A stretch of DNA of 64,000 bases, taken from positions 1-64,000 of the forward strand of contig JAOXRT010000132.1 of NCBI GenBank assembly GCA_025800365.1. The letters run 5' to 3'. The position numbers and the translations under genes are program-made. Origin of the DNA: Cellvibrionaceae bacterium (GTDB taxonomy: Bacteria; Pseudomonadota; Gammaproteobacteria; Pseudomonadales; Cellvibrionaceae). The notes under the pieces were generated by a model. That model did not search any database, was not told the DNA's origin, and worked only from the letters and a program-made list of their open reading frames with translations. Shown one piece after another: positions 7,930-18,270 of the stretch. How positions within the stretch are numbered: the stretch's first letter is position 1; every line of letters starts with the position of its first letter.

Positions 7930-9804
7930 CTAGATCCACAGCTTCTGGATTTTACGGCCACCGATGGCCAAGTTAACCAAGGCACGGGTGCCCATGATGG
8001 CAGTAAACATCGAGGTCAAAATACCGATGGATAGCGTTACCGCAAAGCCTTGTACTGGCCCAGAACCAATCGCATAAAGAATCACGGCCACGATCAATGT
8101 GGTAATGTTGGCATCCAAGATGGTGGTAAAGGCGCGATCGTAACCAGCATTAATAGCCGATTGCGGCGGCAGGCCATTGGCCAGCTCCTCCTTAATCCGC
8201 GAGAACACCAGTACGTTCGCATCCACCGCCATACCTACGGTTAGTACGATACCGGCGATACCTGGTAAGGTTAGCGTTGCACCCAAGATCGACATGGCAG
8301 CAACCAACAAAACCAAGTTTAGAGTTAGAGCAATATTGGCGAAGATACCGAAGGCACGGTAGTACACCAACATAAAGAGCACAACAAAGGCCAAACCGAT
8401 CTGTACCGAGGTGATACCCAGCTCGATATTTTCAGCACCCAAAGATGGGCCAATGGTACGTTCTTCAGCGAAGTACATCGGGGCAGCCAAAGCACCGGAG
8501 CGCAATAGAAGCGCCAGTTCAGAAGCTTCGGCCGGGCTGTCCAAACCGGTAATACGGAACTGAACACCTAGACCTGACTGGATTGTTGCCAAGCTGATGA
8601 TCTTCTTCTCTTCAACTTGAGTGTACTTAGGTTCTTTTTTACCGTCTTCGCCAGTAACGTATTTCACCTGGGTCTTCTGCTCAATAAACAGCACACCTAA
8701 GCGGCGGCCAATATTATTGCGCGTATTGCGGTGCATTTTCTGACCGCCTTTACTGTCCAGGTTGATATTTACCTGTGGCTGGCTGGTTTGGGTATCAAAG
8801 CTGGCTTGAGCGCCAGACACATGATCACCGGTAATCACGACTTTCTTCTCTAAGAAAGCGTTACCCCAGATCTGCTGATCGCGCTCGCTGCGATAACCAA
8901 AAGATTCCTTGGTAGCAACCGAGGCTTCTGGCTTAGCTTCCAAGCGGAATTCTAGGTTAGCGGTTTTACCGATAATTCGCTTAGCTTCAGCAGTGTCTTG
9001 TACACCTGGCAACTGCACCACAATACGGGTACGGCCTTGGCGCTGAACAATCGGCTCAGAAACACCCAACTCGTTTACACGGTTACGCAGGGTAGTTAAG
9101 TTCTGACTAACTGCATAATCTTCAATTTCTTTAATGCCCGCTTCGGTCATTTGTACACGCAGAACCGAGGTGCCATCTTCGTCAGTATCAACAAAGCGCT
9201 GCATATTCGGGAAATTTTCACGCACTTGAGAAGTCGCTTTGTTACGAGCTTCTTCCGTCTTAAAGCGCGCAATAATCACATTGTCGCGGCCTAATTTTAC
9301 CGACTGATAACGAATCTTCTCTTTACGCAGCTGGCTTTTGATTTCGCTAACATTGGTTTCCATGCGCTTGGCAATGGCTTTAGGAGTATCAACTTCTAGC
9401 AAGAAGTGCACACCGCCAGCCAAGTCCAAGCCTTTTTTCATGGGCTCCGCACCCCAGGCACGTAACCATTCTGGAGTCGTTGGCGCCTGACTTAGAGCCA
9501 CAACGTAGTTATAACCCAAGGTTTCCGTCAACAATTGCTTGGCAGCTAACTGATCTTCAGCACTGCGCAGGCGAATGAGCGCATTTTTACCGTTGGCTTG
9601 CTCACCAAAATAATCGATACCTTGTTCTTCAAGAGCGTTATTTGCTTGTTCTAATAGCTCATCATTAATCTGCATAGCCGCCGATTGACCCGAAATTTGA
9701 ATAGCCGGATCAGGCGTATAGAGATTTGGGGCCGAGTAAATCAGGCCTAGGGCCGTAACCCCCAAAATGATTAGGTACTTCCAGAACGGATAGCGGTTCA
9801 GCAT
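7930..9804 (-). CDS. secD: Protein-export membrane protein SecD
   Basis: A 624-residue partner of SecF. It has the N-terminal membrane helix, the GLDLAGGVHFLLEVD motif, a large periplasmic region (RNRVNELGVSEP, QLPGVQD), and the C-terminal six-helix domain with LTVGMAVDANVLVFSRIKEE, whose acidic residue is needed for proton-coupled export. Length matches the E. coli-type form. The translocon gene yajC, which usually sits between tgt and secD, is absent; a 362-bp non-coding gap lies upstream instead. Confidence 0.97.
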   Translation of the reverse strand: MLNRYPFWKYLIILGVTALGLIYSAPNLYTPDPAIQISGQSAAMQINDELLEQANNALEEQGIDYFGEQANGKNALIRLRSAEDQLAAKQLLTETLGYNYVVALSQAPTTPEWLRAWGAEPMKKGLDLAGGVHFLLEVDTPKAIAKRMETNVSEIKSQLRKEKIRYQSVKLGRDNVIIARFKTEEARNKATSQVRENFPNMQRFVDTDEDGTSVLRVQMTEAGIKEIEDYAVSQNLTTLRNRVNELGVSEPIVQRQGRTRIVVQLPGVQDTAEAKRIIGKTANLEFRLEAKPEASVATKESFGYRSERDQQIWGNAFLEKKVVITGDHVSGAQASFDTQTSQPQVNINLDSKGGQKMHRNTRNNIGRRLGVLFIEQKTQVKYVTGEDGKKEPKYTQVEEKKIISLATIQSGLGVQFRITGLDSPAEASELALLLRSGALAAPMYFAEERTIGPSLGAENIELGITSVQIGLAFVVLFMLVYYRAFGIFANIALTLNLVLLVAAMSILGATLTLPGIAGIVLTVGMAVDANVLVFSRIKEELANGLPPQSAINAGYDRAFTTILDANITTLIVAVILYAIGSGPVQGFAVTLSIGILTSMFTAIMGTRALVNLAIGGRKIQKLWI

Positions 9805-10166
9805 AGTGTTTTCCGTTTACGACTGTGGTGCCGATCAATCGATCAGCAAAAATTAGGGCATAGCCCAGCAAAAGGCCCGAATTATATCGCTTTGGTCAAC
9901 AGCAAGCTATTGTGATTAGGGCTTGTGAGAGAAAGTGGGGGCATCTGCACAAAATACAAGCTCAACGGCATGAACAGTCGTCTATTTTACGGGCAGCTGG
10001 TGGACTTTAGAGCAAAGAAAAGAGGGGAAAGCCCACAGCGCACGCAAGAAATCCGCACCCAATTACATATCCGTATGTCGTTCGCTGTGGGCCTAGTAAT
10101 TATCGGCGATTCAGGAAAAAGGCCTATAACTAGAAGTGGTTATATCACTAGATTAGTTGAGTTATA
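9805..10166. other. Non-coding gap between tgt and secD with nested inverted repeats
   Basis: These 362 bp hold no convincing gene. A 90-codon plus-strand reading frame (9925-10197) has no family features and runs into the end of tgt. The gap contains a perfect 10-bp inverted repeat, GCCCACAGCG at 10031-10040 and CGCTGTGGGC at 10083-10092. Inside its 42-nt loop is a 5-bp hairpin, ACATA (10065-10069) with TATGT (10074-10078). This could be an RNA structure in the secD leader or a small RNA. Confidence 0.45.
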
Positions 10167-11315
<1,149 letters not shown>

Positions 11316-11389
11316 TCAGTTTTTCGGTTCAATTGTTCGATTTAATTTGTTCTAAATAAGCTGTCGGCAAAACACTATAGAAGCACAAC

Positions 11390-12457
11390 CTACTGGCCTG
11401 GCACTTCATTTACGGCCTTAGGGTTATGGCGAATAAACATCGCATCACCATAACTAAAGAAGCGATACTGCTCAGCAACCGCTTCTTGATAGGCCGACAT
11501 GGTATTTTTATAACCCGCAAACGCCGATACCAGCATCATCAAGGTAGATTCAGGCAAGTGGAAGTTAGTCACCAAGGCATCCACGACCTTATATTGATAA
11601 CCGGGGTAGATAAAAATATCGGTCTCGCCCTGCATGGGCTCAATCAGCTCGGTAGTACTTTGTTGAGCAGCGGACTCCAAACAGCGCACCGAGGTAGTGC
11701 CTACCGCCACCACCTTGCCACCACGGGCCTTGGTGCGCAGTACCTGCTCACACACCTCATTGGAAACTTCCATAACCTCGCTGTGCATTTGATGCTGATG
11801 GATATCATCAACCTTTACCGGCTGAAAAGTCCCGGCACCTACATGCAAAGTAACAAAGGCTAAATCCACGCCTTTGGCTTTTATGGCAGCCAGCAATTCA
11901 TCGTCAAAATGCAGACCGGCTGTAGGAGCTGCCACAGCCCCTGCTTTTTCTTCATCGCTATAAACGGTTTGATAACGCTCTTTATCAGAATCCACATCAG
12001 CGCGATCAATATAAGGTGGTAGCGGCATATGGCCAATGGCCTCAAGCACTGGGAGCACCTCTTGCTCACCAAAGTCCAACTCGAACAAGGCGCCCTGACG
12101 CCCAGTGACGGTCACTTCGCTACCGTCTTGCAATATGATGATATTGCCAGCCTTCGGGCTTTTATTGGCGCGGGTATGAGCCAGTACTTGTTTAGGCGAA
12201 ACGATTCGCTCGACTAAGATTTCTACTTTGCCACCGGTCGCCTTCTGCCCAAACACACGCGCCGGAATAACACGGGTATTATTAAACACCATTAGATCGC
12301 CCTCATTGAGCTGATCTAATAAATCTGGGAATTGCTGGTGGTCTAAGTTTCCGCTTGGGCCATCTAGGCATAACAAACGGCTGCCACGTCGCTCAGCAGC
12401 TGGCTGCTTGGCGATAAGCTGTTCGGGTAAATCGTAGTAAAAATCTTGGCGACGCAT
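11390..12457 (-). CDS. queA: S-adenosylmethionine:tRNA ribosyltransferase-isomerase
   Basis: QueA converts preQ1-tRNA to epoxyqueuosine-tRNA using the ribosyl part of SAM. The 355-residue form shows the N-terminal [31 protein letters not shown], the central PYI(D) region, [28 protein letters not shown], and the C-terminal [18 protein letters not shown]. The ATG at 12457 (MRRQDFYY) matches family N-termini better than one three codons upstream. It precedes tgt by 89 bp on the same strand. Confidence 0.96.
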   Translation of the reverse strand: MRRQDFYYDLPEQLIAKQPAAERRGSRLLCLDGPSGNLDHQQFPDLLDQLNEGDLMVFNNTRVIPARVFGQKATGGKVEILVERIVSPKQVLAHTRANKSPKAGNIIILQDGSEVTVTGRQGALFELDFGEQEVLPVLEAIGHMPLPPYIDRADVDSDKERYQTVYSDEEKAGAVAAPTAGLHFDDELLAAIKAKGVDLAFVTLHVGAGTFQPVKVDDIHQHQMHSEVMEVSNEVCEQVLRTKARGGKVVAVGTTSVRCLESAAQQSTTELIEPMQGETDIFIYPGYQYKVVDALVTNFHLPESTLMMLVSAFAGYKNTMSAYQEAVAEQYRFFSYGDAMFIRHNPKAVNEVPGQ

Positions 12458-12564
12458 GATAAGCACTGCAGTTTAAAAAAGCAGCGCAGAGTATATCAAA
12501 AGCGAGGCTTTGGCTACGAGTAGCGCTGTGATTGAGCGTAAATGCCAGCCTCGCGGCAGCTTTG

Positions 12565-13068
12565 TTAAGCCGCTGCCGCCTGCTGTTGTTTACGGGCCGC
12601 TTTACGCGCCTCGAGCTGCGCCTGCATCTGGGCACGCTGGCGACGACCGGTAAGAATATGGATAGTTAATATCAGAGGGAAGCTTAGTCCTACCAGAGCA
12701 TGTAAATTGGCAAATAAACCACGAATCTCATCGCTCGATAGGTAATATAATAAATAGGCACTGATCACCTGAAACAGCAATACCACAAGCAAAGTGATAC
12801 CAAAGCCCCGCAAACGCTGAAGACGCCATGTCGCCGAGACATGATTCATCATAACGGCACCATAGCCCATCATCACAATAAAGGCCGCCGCACCATGCAT
12901 CATTAGAGTGGGAAACTGTAAGGGGTGCTTTTCAGGACCAAAATCACCTTCCACGGTAATAAAGCGACTGAGAATAAAAAAGGCGATACCCGTCACCCAG
13001 CTCACTGCAAGAGCAAGGTATAGCAGGCGACGATACGTTGTTGGAATTCTTACATCTATATAAGCCAT
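12565..13068 (-). CDS. Four-helix inner-membrane protein, possible b-type cytochrome
   Basis: A 167-residue protein with four predicted membrane segments (about residues 15-35, 50-70, 85-110 and 120-142) and a basic, Ala/Gln-rich cytoplasmic tail. Histidines sit within or at the edge of the helices (LMMHGAAAF, MMNHVSATW, ANLHALVG, LTIHIL), the pattern expected for heme b ligation. I infer a small b-cytochrome-like electron carrier. It is the last gene of a run with apbE (51 bp upstream) and an FMN-binding protein, which supports a redox role. Confidence 0.6.
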   Translation of the reverse strand: MAYIDVRIPTTYRRLLYLALAVSWVTGIAFFILSRFITVEGDFGPEKHPLQFPTLMMHGAAAFIVMMGYGAVMMNHVSATWRLQRLRGFGITLLVVLLFQVISAYLLYYLSSDEIRGLFANLHALVGLSFPLILTIHILTGRRQRAQMQAQLEARKAARKQQQAAAA

Positions 13069-13119
13069 AGCTTAGGTGCTTTTATGATTCGCGATAATCT
13101 AAATTACGCTTTGCGAGTA

Positions 13120-14010
13120 TTACAGCTCAAGCAAGCCATTGTGGCTATCTAACATAAAGGCGCGACCTTTAAATTGGCGAATGACTCGGGTATCCCTCGG
13201 ATTCAAAAATGCCAATTTAGTTAGCGCATCGGCTAACATGCATTGCTCGGCAAAGACTGAGACACTGTAGCCTCGCACGGTGGCCTCACCGCTTTTTGGG
13301 TGAATCATCACACTGTCTTGCTCGGTAAAATAACAAGCGCTGGTGGCCAAAGCTGGCGCCAACATAGGCATTTCATGATTTTTATTGGGCTCATCCGGGT
13401 AGCGCACGCCCACCGTTTCTTCTTCCCAATGACTTAAATACAGATCACCGCCAGCATTGATGTTTAACTTTACATCGGCATCCATTTTGCTGGCGCCAAT
13501 ACGCTCGATGGCTTTATCAACGGCATAGCCTTTTGCAATGCCACCCAGATCAATAAGCACTGGAGCAGAGAAACTTAAACCCTCATCACTGAGATGTACG
13601 TTTTCCCAGCTACCGGAACCTGCAACACTCGATCCGCTAGCACCCGACCCCACAATAATGGCGCCATGGTGTATATTCGGCAAAGATCCTTGGTCTACGA
13701 GTTGTGGCGCAATTGTGACATCAAATAAACCATCGCTGGCTTCGCTAAGCGAAAGCGCCAAGCCCATAACCCTGCGCATATCTTCCGAGATCGCAATCGG
13801 ATCTTCGATACCTAATAGAGCCCAACGGTTTATCTCAGACAGTTCACTATCCGGGTTGTGAAAACCCAGACCTTCATGCACCTCAGAGATCGCTGCAAAA
13901 GCATCGATACTGAGATCTAATATTTCTTCATCATCCAGATCAGCCTCTATGGATACATCCACATAAGTACCCAGCAAAGGCTTACACCGATTAATTCGGT
14001 TTGTTGTCAT
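13120..14010 (-). CDS. apbE: FAD:protein FMN transferase (ApbE family)
   Basis: ApbE attaches FMN covalently to Ser/Thr of target proteins, using FAD and Mg2+. The 296-residue protein has the family core: CKPLLGTYVDVSIEA at the start, the GLFDVTIAP region, the motif IDLGGIAKGYAVDKA, NINAGGDL, and the C-terminal ADALTKLAF helix. Unlike most family members, no signal peptide or lipobox is visible and no upstream in-frame extension would add one, so it appears cytoplasmic. The FMN-binding protein encoded 31 bp upstream is the likely substrate. Confidence 0.92.
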   Translation of the reverse strand: MTTNRINRCKPLLGTYVDVSIEADLDDEEILDLSIDAFAAISEVHEGLGFHNPDSELSEINRWALLGIEDPIAISEDMRRVMGLALSLSEASDGLFDVTIAPQLVDQGSLPNIHHGAIIVGSGASGSSVAGSGSWENVHLSDEGLSFSAPVLIDLGGIAKGYAVDKAIERIGASKMDADVKLNINAGGDLYLSHWEEETVGVRYPDEPNKNHEMPMLAPALATSACYFTEQDSVMIHPKSGEATVRGYSVSVFAEQCMLADALTKLAFLNPRDTRVIRQFKGRAFMLDSHNGLLEL

Positions 14011-14041
14011 TTTATCACTCGGCTATCACTTCAGCCGCGTA

Positions 14042-14581
14042 TTATAGGTGACGAAGAACCTGTTCCCAAGTGTGACTTAGGCGATTGATGCCATCGGTAA
14101 TATGGCGGCAAGAGAGAGTGGCACCGGATATATTTTTAATTTGCTTATCAAGCTTAAGGTGCTCTTTGTAATCAAGGCCATTAAATTGGGCCTTCCATTT
14201 AGGGTTGGCTACTTCGTAACCATAGGTTTCACGATAGGTTAAAATTTCGAACCCCATCACTTTACCTTCATGATCATAAGCGAAAGCTAGATCAATATTT
14301 TCGTGTTTACCAATAACCTGATCGACAATAAACCAGCCGCCGCTTTCGGTTTTCCAGACTTGCAATTTATCGTTGCGAACACGAACTTTAGAAGCTTTTT
14401 TAATACTCTTAACCTGTTCACCGGACAAAGTCACCGGGATCTGTTCCATTGCCTCATCGCCCCACAATAGCTTGCGAGCTTGATCAATAGTCAGATAGGT
14501 TTTGGCATGGACTTCGATGGCTGGCAAGTAAGTACCGACCGCAAGTAAAGACACCATTTTGGTAAATGAACGTCTATCCAT
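14042..14581 (-). CDS. Exported FMN-binding domain protein
   Basis: A 179-residue protein, start at ATG 14581 (AGAGAGG upstream), read from residues MDRRSFTKM. The N-terminus DRRSFTKMVSLLAVG resembles a twin-arginine (Tat) signal. The C-terminal half is an FMN_bind domain; the ISGATLSC segment provides the S/T-GAT motif in which Thr carries covalent FMN. Strand-rich parts GWFIVDQVIGK and VMGFEILTYRETYG precede it. With the neighbouring ApbE and b-cytochrome-like protein it probably forms an envelope flavin redox carrier. Confidence 0.8.
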   Translation of the reverse strand: MDRRSFTKMVSLLAVGTYLPAIEVHAKTYLTIDQARKLLWGDEAMEQIPVTLSGEQVKSIKKASKVRVRNDKLQVWKTESGGWFIVDQVIGKHENIDLAFAYDHEGKVMGFEILTYRETYGYEVANPKWKAQFNGLDYKEHLKLDKQIKNISGATLSCRHITDGINRLSHTWEQVLRHL

Positions 14582-14650
14582 AAGAACCTCTCTAAGAAAA
14601 TAAAATAAGAGAATATAAAACACTAATGGGGCCGACGGCCCCAAGAGTAA

Positions 14651-14680
14651 AGCAGCTTTCTAGTTGCTTAAAAAGCTGCT
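14651..14680 (-). terminator. Terminator after the outer-membrane protein gene
   Basis: A 9-bp stem (AGCAGCTTT at 14651-14659 with AAAGCTGCT at 14672-14680) lies 27 bp past the stop at 14707 and is followed on the minus strand by TTTACTCTT. A second short hairpin, TGGGGCC-GAC-GGCCCCA at 14627-14643, comes next. Together they probably lower read-through into the FMN-binding gene. Confidence 0.6.
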
Positions 14681-14706
14681 CAAACTAAGCATCATTGAGG
14701 GGAAAC

Positions 14707-15675
14707 TTAGAATTCGTAACCGTAAATAAAGCCGATGTGCACCTTCTCATGCTCATCCCAGTTACGGTTGTTATTGCTAAATGAGTGCCAAGAGCCACCA
14801 CCAGCAACCTGCCACAATGCACCAGCTGTTACCCACCACTTCTGCTGAGCGTAGTGAATAGTTGGGCCAAAGTAGTTACCGTTTTGGTGCTGTGTACCAA
14901 TGCGGAAATCGCTCAAGTCAAAACTAGAACGCTTCAATGTAGGATCGAATTCACCTTCTTCTTCTGGATTTAGGTAGTCAGACTGGTGACGGAATTCCAA
15001 ACCAACAAACCAGTTAGGCGCAACACGGTAAGAAACCGCAGCCGATGCATCAACGGCAATTTCTTCTTCCAAAACACCTGGAGACTTACGACGTTCAAAT
15101 TCAGTTTTTACATTCAGTGCAAAAACCAAAGTATCATCCAAAAAGTCTTTCTGTAAGAAAGTGGTAAAAGTGAAAGAGTCCTGATCAATATCCGCACCAT
15201 CTAGACGGTACTTGTCACGACGCTCGTAACCTACCCCCAAAGACAAACCAAAGTCGTCTTTATATGGGCTTAGGATGTTGTACTTCAAACCAACTTCGTA
15301 GCCACCGAATTGAGTGTCTTTAAAACCAGGACCTGGATCTTCAACGCCTTCTTCATCTTCAGTACAAGTACCGCCTTGAGTTTCAATCATTGGGCCCATG
15401 CAATCGGTAACACGATAGTCGTGGTGGAAGATCATGCCTTCAACACTCAAGCTCAACTTATCGGTAATACCGTATTCGATTTCAGGACGAATATCGTGGA
15501 AGTCGTAGTTGCCAGAGTTTTTACCCTTACGCCAAATATCACTCACTTTGAATTCAAAGCTGCCTTCTGGGCGCGTATCAGTACCTTTGGTGTACAACCA
15601 TAGATTTTCACCAGCCATTGCACTTGGGGCAACAACCGCAGCAGCAACTGCAGCTGCTAGCAGTTTAATTTTCAT
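14707..15675 (-). CDS. Outer-membrane protein, porin-like (DUF6662-like)
   Basis: A 322-residue protein with a clear signal peptide (21 residues, AVVAPSAMA). I chose ATG 15675 because GGAG lies 6 nt upstream. The mature part is a run of amphipathic beta-strands with aromatic ends (EYGITDKLSLSVEGMIFHH, YEVGLKYNILSPYKDDFGL, VAPNWFVGLEFRHQ) and ends in a terminal aromatic, GFIYGYEF. That is typical of beta-barrel outer-membrane proteins. Exact function unknown. It is transcribed divergently from a TonB receptor across a shared Fur-box-like site and leads the apbE cluster. Confidence 0.7.
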   Translation of the reverse strand: MKIKLLAAAVAAAVVAPSAMAGENLWLYTKGTDTRPEGSFEFKVSDIWRKGKNSGNYDFHDIRPEIEYGITDKLSLSVEGMIFHHDYRVTDCMGPMIETQGGTCTEDEEGVEDPGPGFKDTQFGGYEVGLKYNILSPYKDDFGLSLGVGYERRDKYRLDGADIDQDSFTFTTFLQKDFLDDTLVFALNVKTEFERRKSPGVLEEEIAVDASAAVSYRVAPNWFVGLEFRHQSDYLNPEEEGEFDPTLKRSSFDLSDFRIGTQHQNGNYFGPTIHYAQQKWWVTAGALWQVAGGGSWHSFSNNNRNWDEHEKVHIGFIYGYEF

Positions 15676-15785
15676 ATTGATCTCCAATCCTCATTTATTG
15701 AATCTTTGAGCCAGCCTTAAGCCTCTTTTTGGGCTTTAATCACTAATTTTTATGTGGGCATAGCAGAATTTGGCGGAATGGTACA

Positions 15786-15804
15786 GATAATGAGAATCCA
15801 TATC
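15786..15804. promoter_or_regulatory. Fur-box-like operator in divergent promoter
   Basis: GATAATGAGAATCCATATC matches 16 of 19 positions of the E. coli Fur consensus GATAATGATAATCATTATC. It lies 110 bp before the outer-membrane protein start and 155 bp before the TonB receptor start, so it could control both. Iron repression of this cluster follows as an inference. Confidence 0.6.
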
Positions 15805-15959
15805 AATAACATTTGTAATTTATTTTAATGCCCATGTACTTTTGTCTACAAAGCGTTATAGTGCCGGGCCGAAACGCTAGCAGGGCTATATCCCTCGCTT
15901 GCCAGAAGCCTTTAAAATAGCGGGCTTCAGACTTATACCCGAACCAGCACAAGAGTTTT

Positions 15960-18059
15960 ATGCACCAACACCCCCTGCTGCTTAGCCTGTTCAGCGCAGC
16001 GATAGCAGCCAGTTCTTCCCACGCTGAGCCACTTATTGAAGAAGTGTTAGTTACTGCGGCCCGTCAGCAAGCATTACTGGAAGATCTGCCCTACGCGAGC
16101 TACAGCGTAAGTGAGGAATCACTTAGACAAAGCCGTAACCTGCCAGAATCCCTTGCTGGATTGCCTGGTGTTAGCGTACAAAAGACGGCCAATGGGCATG
16201 GTTCTCCGTTTATTCGTGGTTTTACGGGCTATCGCACCTTGGCCTTGATTGATGGGGTGCGCTACAACAACTCGGTCTACCGCGATGGCCCTAGCGAATA
16301 TTTTGGCTTGATAGATAGCCAAAGCTTGTCCGGCTTAGAGCTAATAAATGGCCCCGCCTCTGTGCTGTATGGCAGCGATGCCATAGGCGGCACCTTAAAT
16401 TTACATAGCAAAGAGCCAAGTCGTTTTAATGCCGATGGATTTAGCGCCACCTTAGGCCAGCAACTGCGTTGGAATAGTGCCGAGCACAGTTTGCGCAGCC
16501 GCACTCAACTGGATATTGGGCGCGGTGAAGACTGGGGCTTATTAGCGGGCTTTAGCTATAAAGATTTTGGCAATATAGAAGCGGCCGATTTAGGCAAGCT
16601 CGCTACCAGCGGCTACCAAGAACAAAGCTATGATTTTAAATATCTAAAACAACTCAATAGCCATTGGCAGCTGCAAGCGCTTTACCAAAACCTTAAACAG
16701 GATGATGTTTGGCGCACACACTCCACAATATTTGCTAGGAGCTTTGCCGGCACGAGTGTTGGCAATGACTTACACCGCAGTAAAGATCAGCAACGCCGCT
16801 TTGCCTATATCAAACTTATTGGCGAGCCCGAAGTAAATTGGTTGCAAAGAGCCGAGATCACACTGTCGAATCAGCAATGGCTAGAGTTTGGCGAACGCCA
16901 AAAAAGTAATGGTGAGTGGATCATGGAACGCTTCGATTCACGCATGAGCGGCCTAGATATTCAACTGCATAGCCAGCTAGGTGCTCACCGCTTTACCTAT
17001 GGTTTAGATATCTATCGTGATCTTGTTGATAGCAACCGTAAGGAGCTCGACCAACAAGGCAAGCTGCTACGCGAAAGAATCCAGGGCCCTATTGGTGACG
17101 ATAGCCGCTTTAGCCAAGGCGGCGTTTATGCCCAGTGGCATTACGACATAAGTGACGACTGGCAGTGGCAACTGGGCAGTCGTTATACCTGGGTTAGCGC
17201 CTATATCGGCCGTTTTGAAGATCCGAGCAGTGGCAATGCCGCCAATTACGATCAGGATTGGAACAACAGCTCCAGCAGCATTAAGCTGTTTTGGCAGCCA
17301 ATCAGCAGCCCATGGCAAGCCTGGTTTGGAATAAGCCAAGCTTTTCGCGCACCCAACATTGCCGATTTAAGTCGTTTCGGAAAAAGCCGCAGCAATGAAA
17401 CTGAAATCGCGGCATTGAATCTAGATCCAGAACATTTTCTTACCACTGAAGCGGCTATACGTTGGTCAAACCTAAGCAGTGATAGCGGCCTAATGTGGCA
17501 GCTCAACACCTTCTATACCGATATTGAAGACTACATCACCAGCACACCCACTGGCCGCATTGTTGATGGCTTAACTGAGGTTAGCAAAGCTAATAGCTCC
17601 AGTGGCTTTATGCATGGTTTTGAAGTCAGCTGGCTCTGGCGCCTAAACCCAAACTGGTCGCTTAAAGGGAATAGCAGCTGGGTGCAAGGTGAACAAAGCT
17701 TGCCAAATTTTGAAAGCGATCAATATTTTAGTCGCAGCATGCCCTTAAGCGAATTACTTGCCGTGCAATGGCAAGTCCCTGGTCACCAAGTAGAATTGGA
17801 GATACGCCACAGCGCCAAAGCCGACCACTTAAGCCCAGCTGACTTGGAGGATGATGAACGCATTCCACCGGGTGGCACTCCGGCTTACACGGTAATCAAC
17901 CTTCGCAGCAGTCATAAACTCCGCCAGACTTTTTTAAAGGCTAAGGGGCATTGGTATCTGGATATAAACAATATCAGCGACGAAGCCTACCGCAGCCACG
18001 GCTCCGGCATCAACGAACCCGGCCGAGGCATCAGCATCGGCATCGACCTAAGCTGGTAA
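15960..18059 (+). CDS. TonB-dependent outer-membrane receptor
   Basis: A 699-residue receptor with a signal peptide (about 22 residues). A TonB-box-like segment IEEVLVTAAR follows, then the plug domain (LPGVSVQKTANG, FIRGFTGYRTLALIDGVRYN, LINGPASVLYGSDAIGG) and a long 22-strand barrel ending in GISIGIDLSW with a C-terminal aromatic. These receptors import iron chelates, heme or cobalamin using TonB energy; the ligand is not clear. The Fur-like site upstream points to an iron compound. The gene converges on the PepSY gene, with a perfect palindrome between them. Confidence 0.93.
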   Translation: MHQHPLLLSLFSAAIAASSSHAEPLIEEVLVTAARQQALLEDLPYASYSVSEESLRQSRNLPESLAGLPGVSVQKTANGHGSPFIRGFTGYRTLALIDGVRYNNSVYRDGPSEYFGLIDSQSLSGLELINGPASVLYGSDAIGGTLNLHSKEPSRFNADGFSATLGQQLRWNSAEHSLRSRTQLDIGRGEDWGLLAGFSYKDFGNIEAADLGKLATSGYQEQSYDFKYLKQLNSHWQLQALYQNLKQDDVWRTHSTIFARSFAGTSVGNDLHRSKDQQRRFAYIKLIGEPEVNWLQRAEITLSNQQWLEFGERQKSNGEWIMERFDSRMSGLDIQLHSQLGAHRFTYGLDIYRDLVDSNRKELDQQGKLLRERIQGPIGDDSRFSQGGVYAQWHYDISDDWQWQLGSRYTWVSAYIGRFEDPSSGNAANYDQDWNNSSSSIKLFWQPISSPWQAWFGISQAFRAPNIADLSRFGKSRSNETEIAALNLDPEHFLTTEAAIRWSNLSSDSGLMWQLNTFYTDIEDYITSTPTGRIVDGLTEVSKANSSSGFMHGFEVSWLWRLNPNWSLKGNSSWVQGEQSLPNFESDQYFSRSMPLSELLAVQWQVPGHQVELEIRHSAKADHLSPADLEDDERIPPGGTPAYTVINLRSSHKLRQTFLKAKGHWYLDINNISDEAYRSHGSGINEPGRGISIGIDLSW

Positions 18060-18219
18060 GCCCCACCTCGAAGCCGAGAACCTTAAGCACCCGCGAGACT
18101 ATCCGGCACAACCAAAGCGCTCACATTCAAAATGCAGCTGGGAAATCCGCCTCAGAGGCGTAAAGAAAGTGCAAACTAAGAAAGCCCCTAAACACCGAAC
18201 CACCCTACTTCTACCAAAC

Positions 18220-18247
18220 GGGGTCAGAACCCATGGGTTCTGACCCC
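18220..18247. repeat. 28-bp perfect palindrome between convergent genes (copy 1)
   Basis: The arms GGGGTCAGAACCCA and TGGGTTCTGACCCC form a perfect 28-bp inverted repeat with no loop, between the TonB receptor stop (18059) and the PepSY gene stop (18271). A second copy with one changed base is at 27952-27979, again between convergent genes. It looks like a dispersed palindromic element and may stop transcription from both sides. Confidence 0.75.
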
Positions 18248-18270
18248 AACTCGAAGCCGGTATGCTTGAG

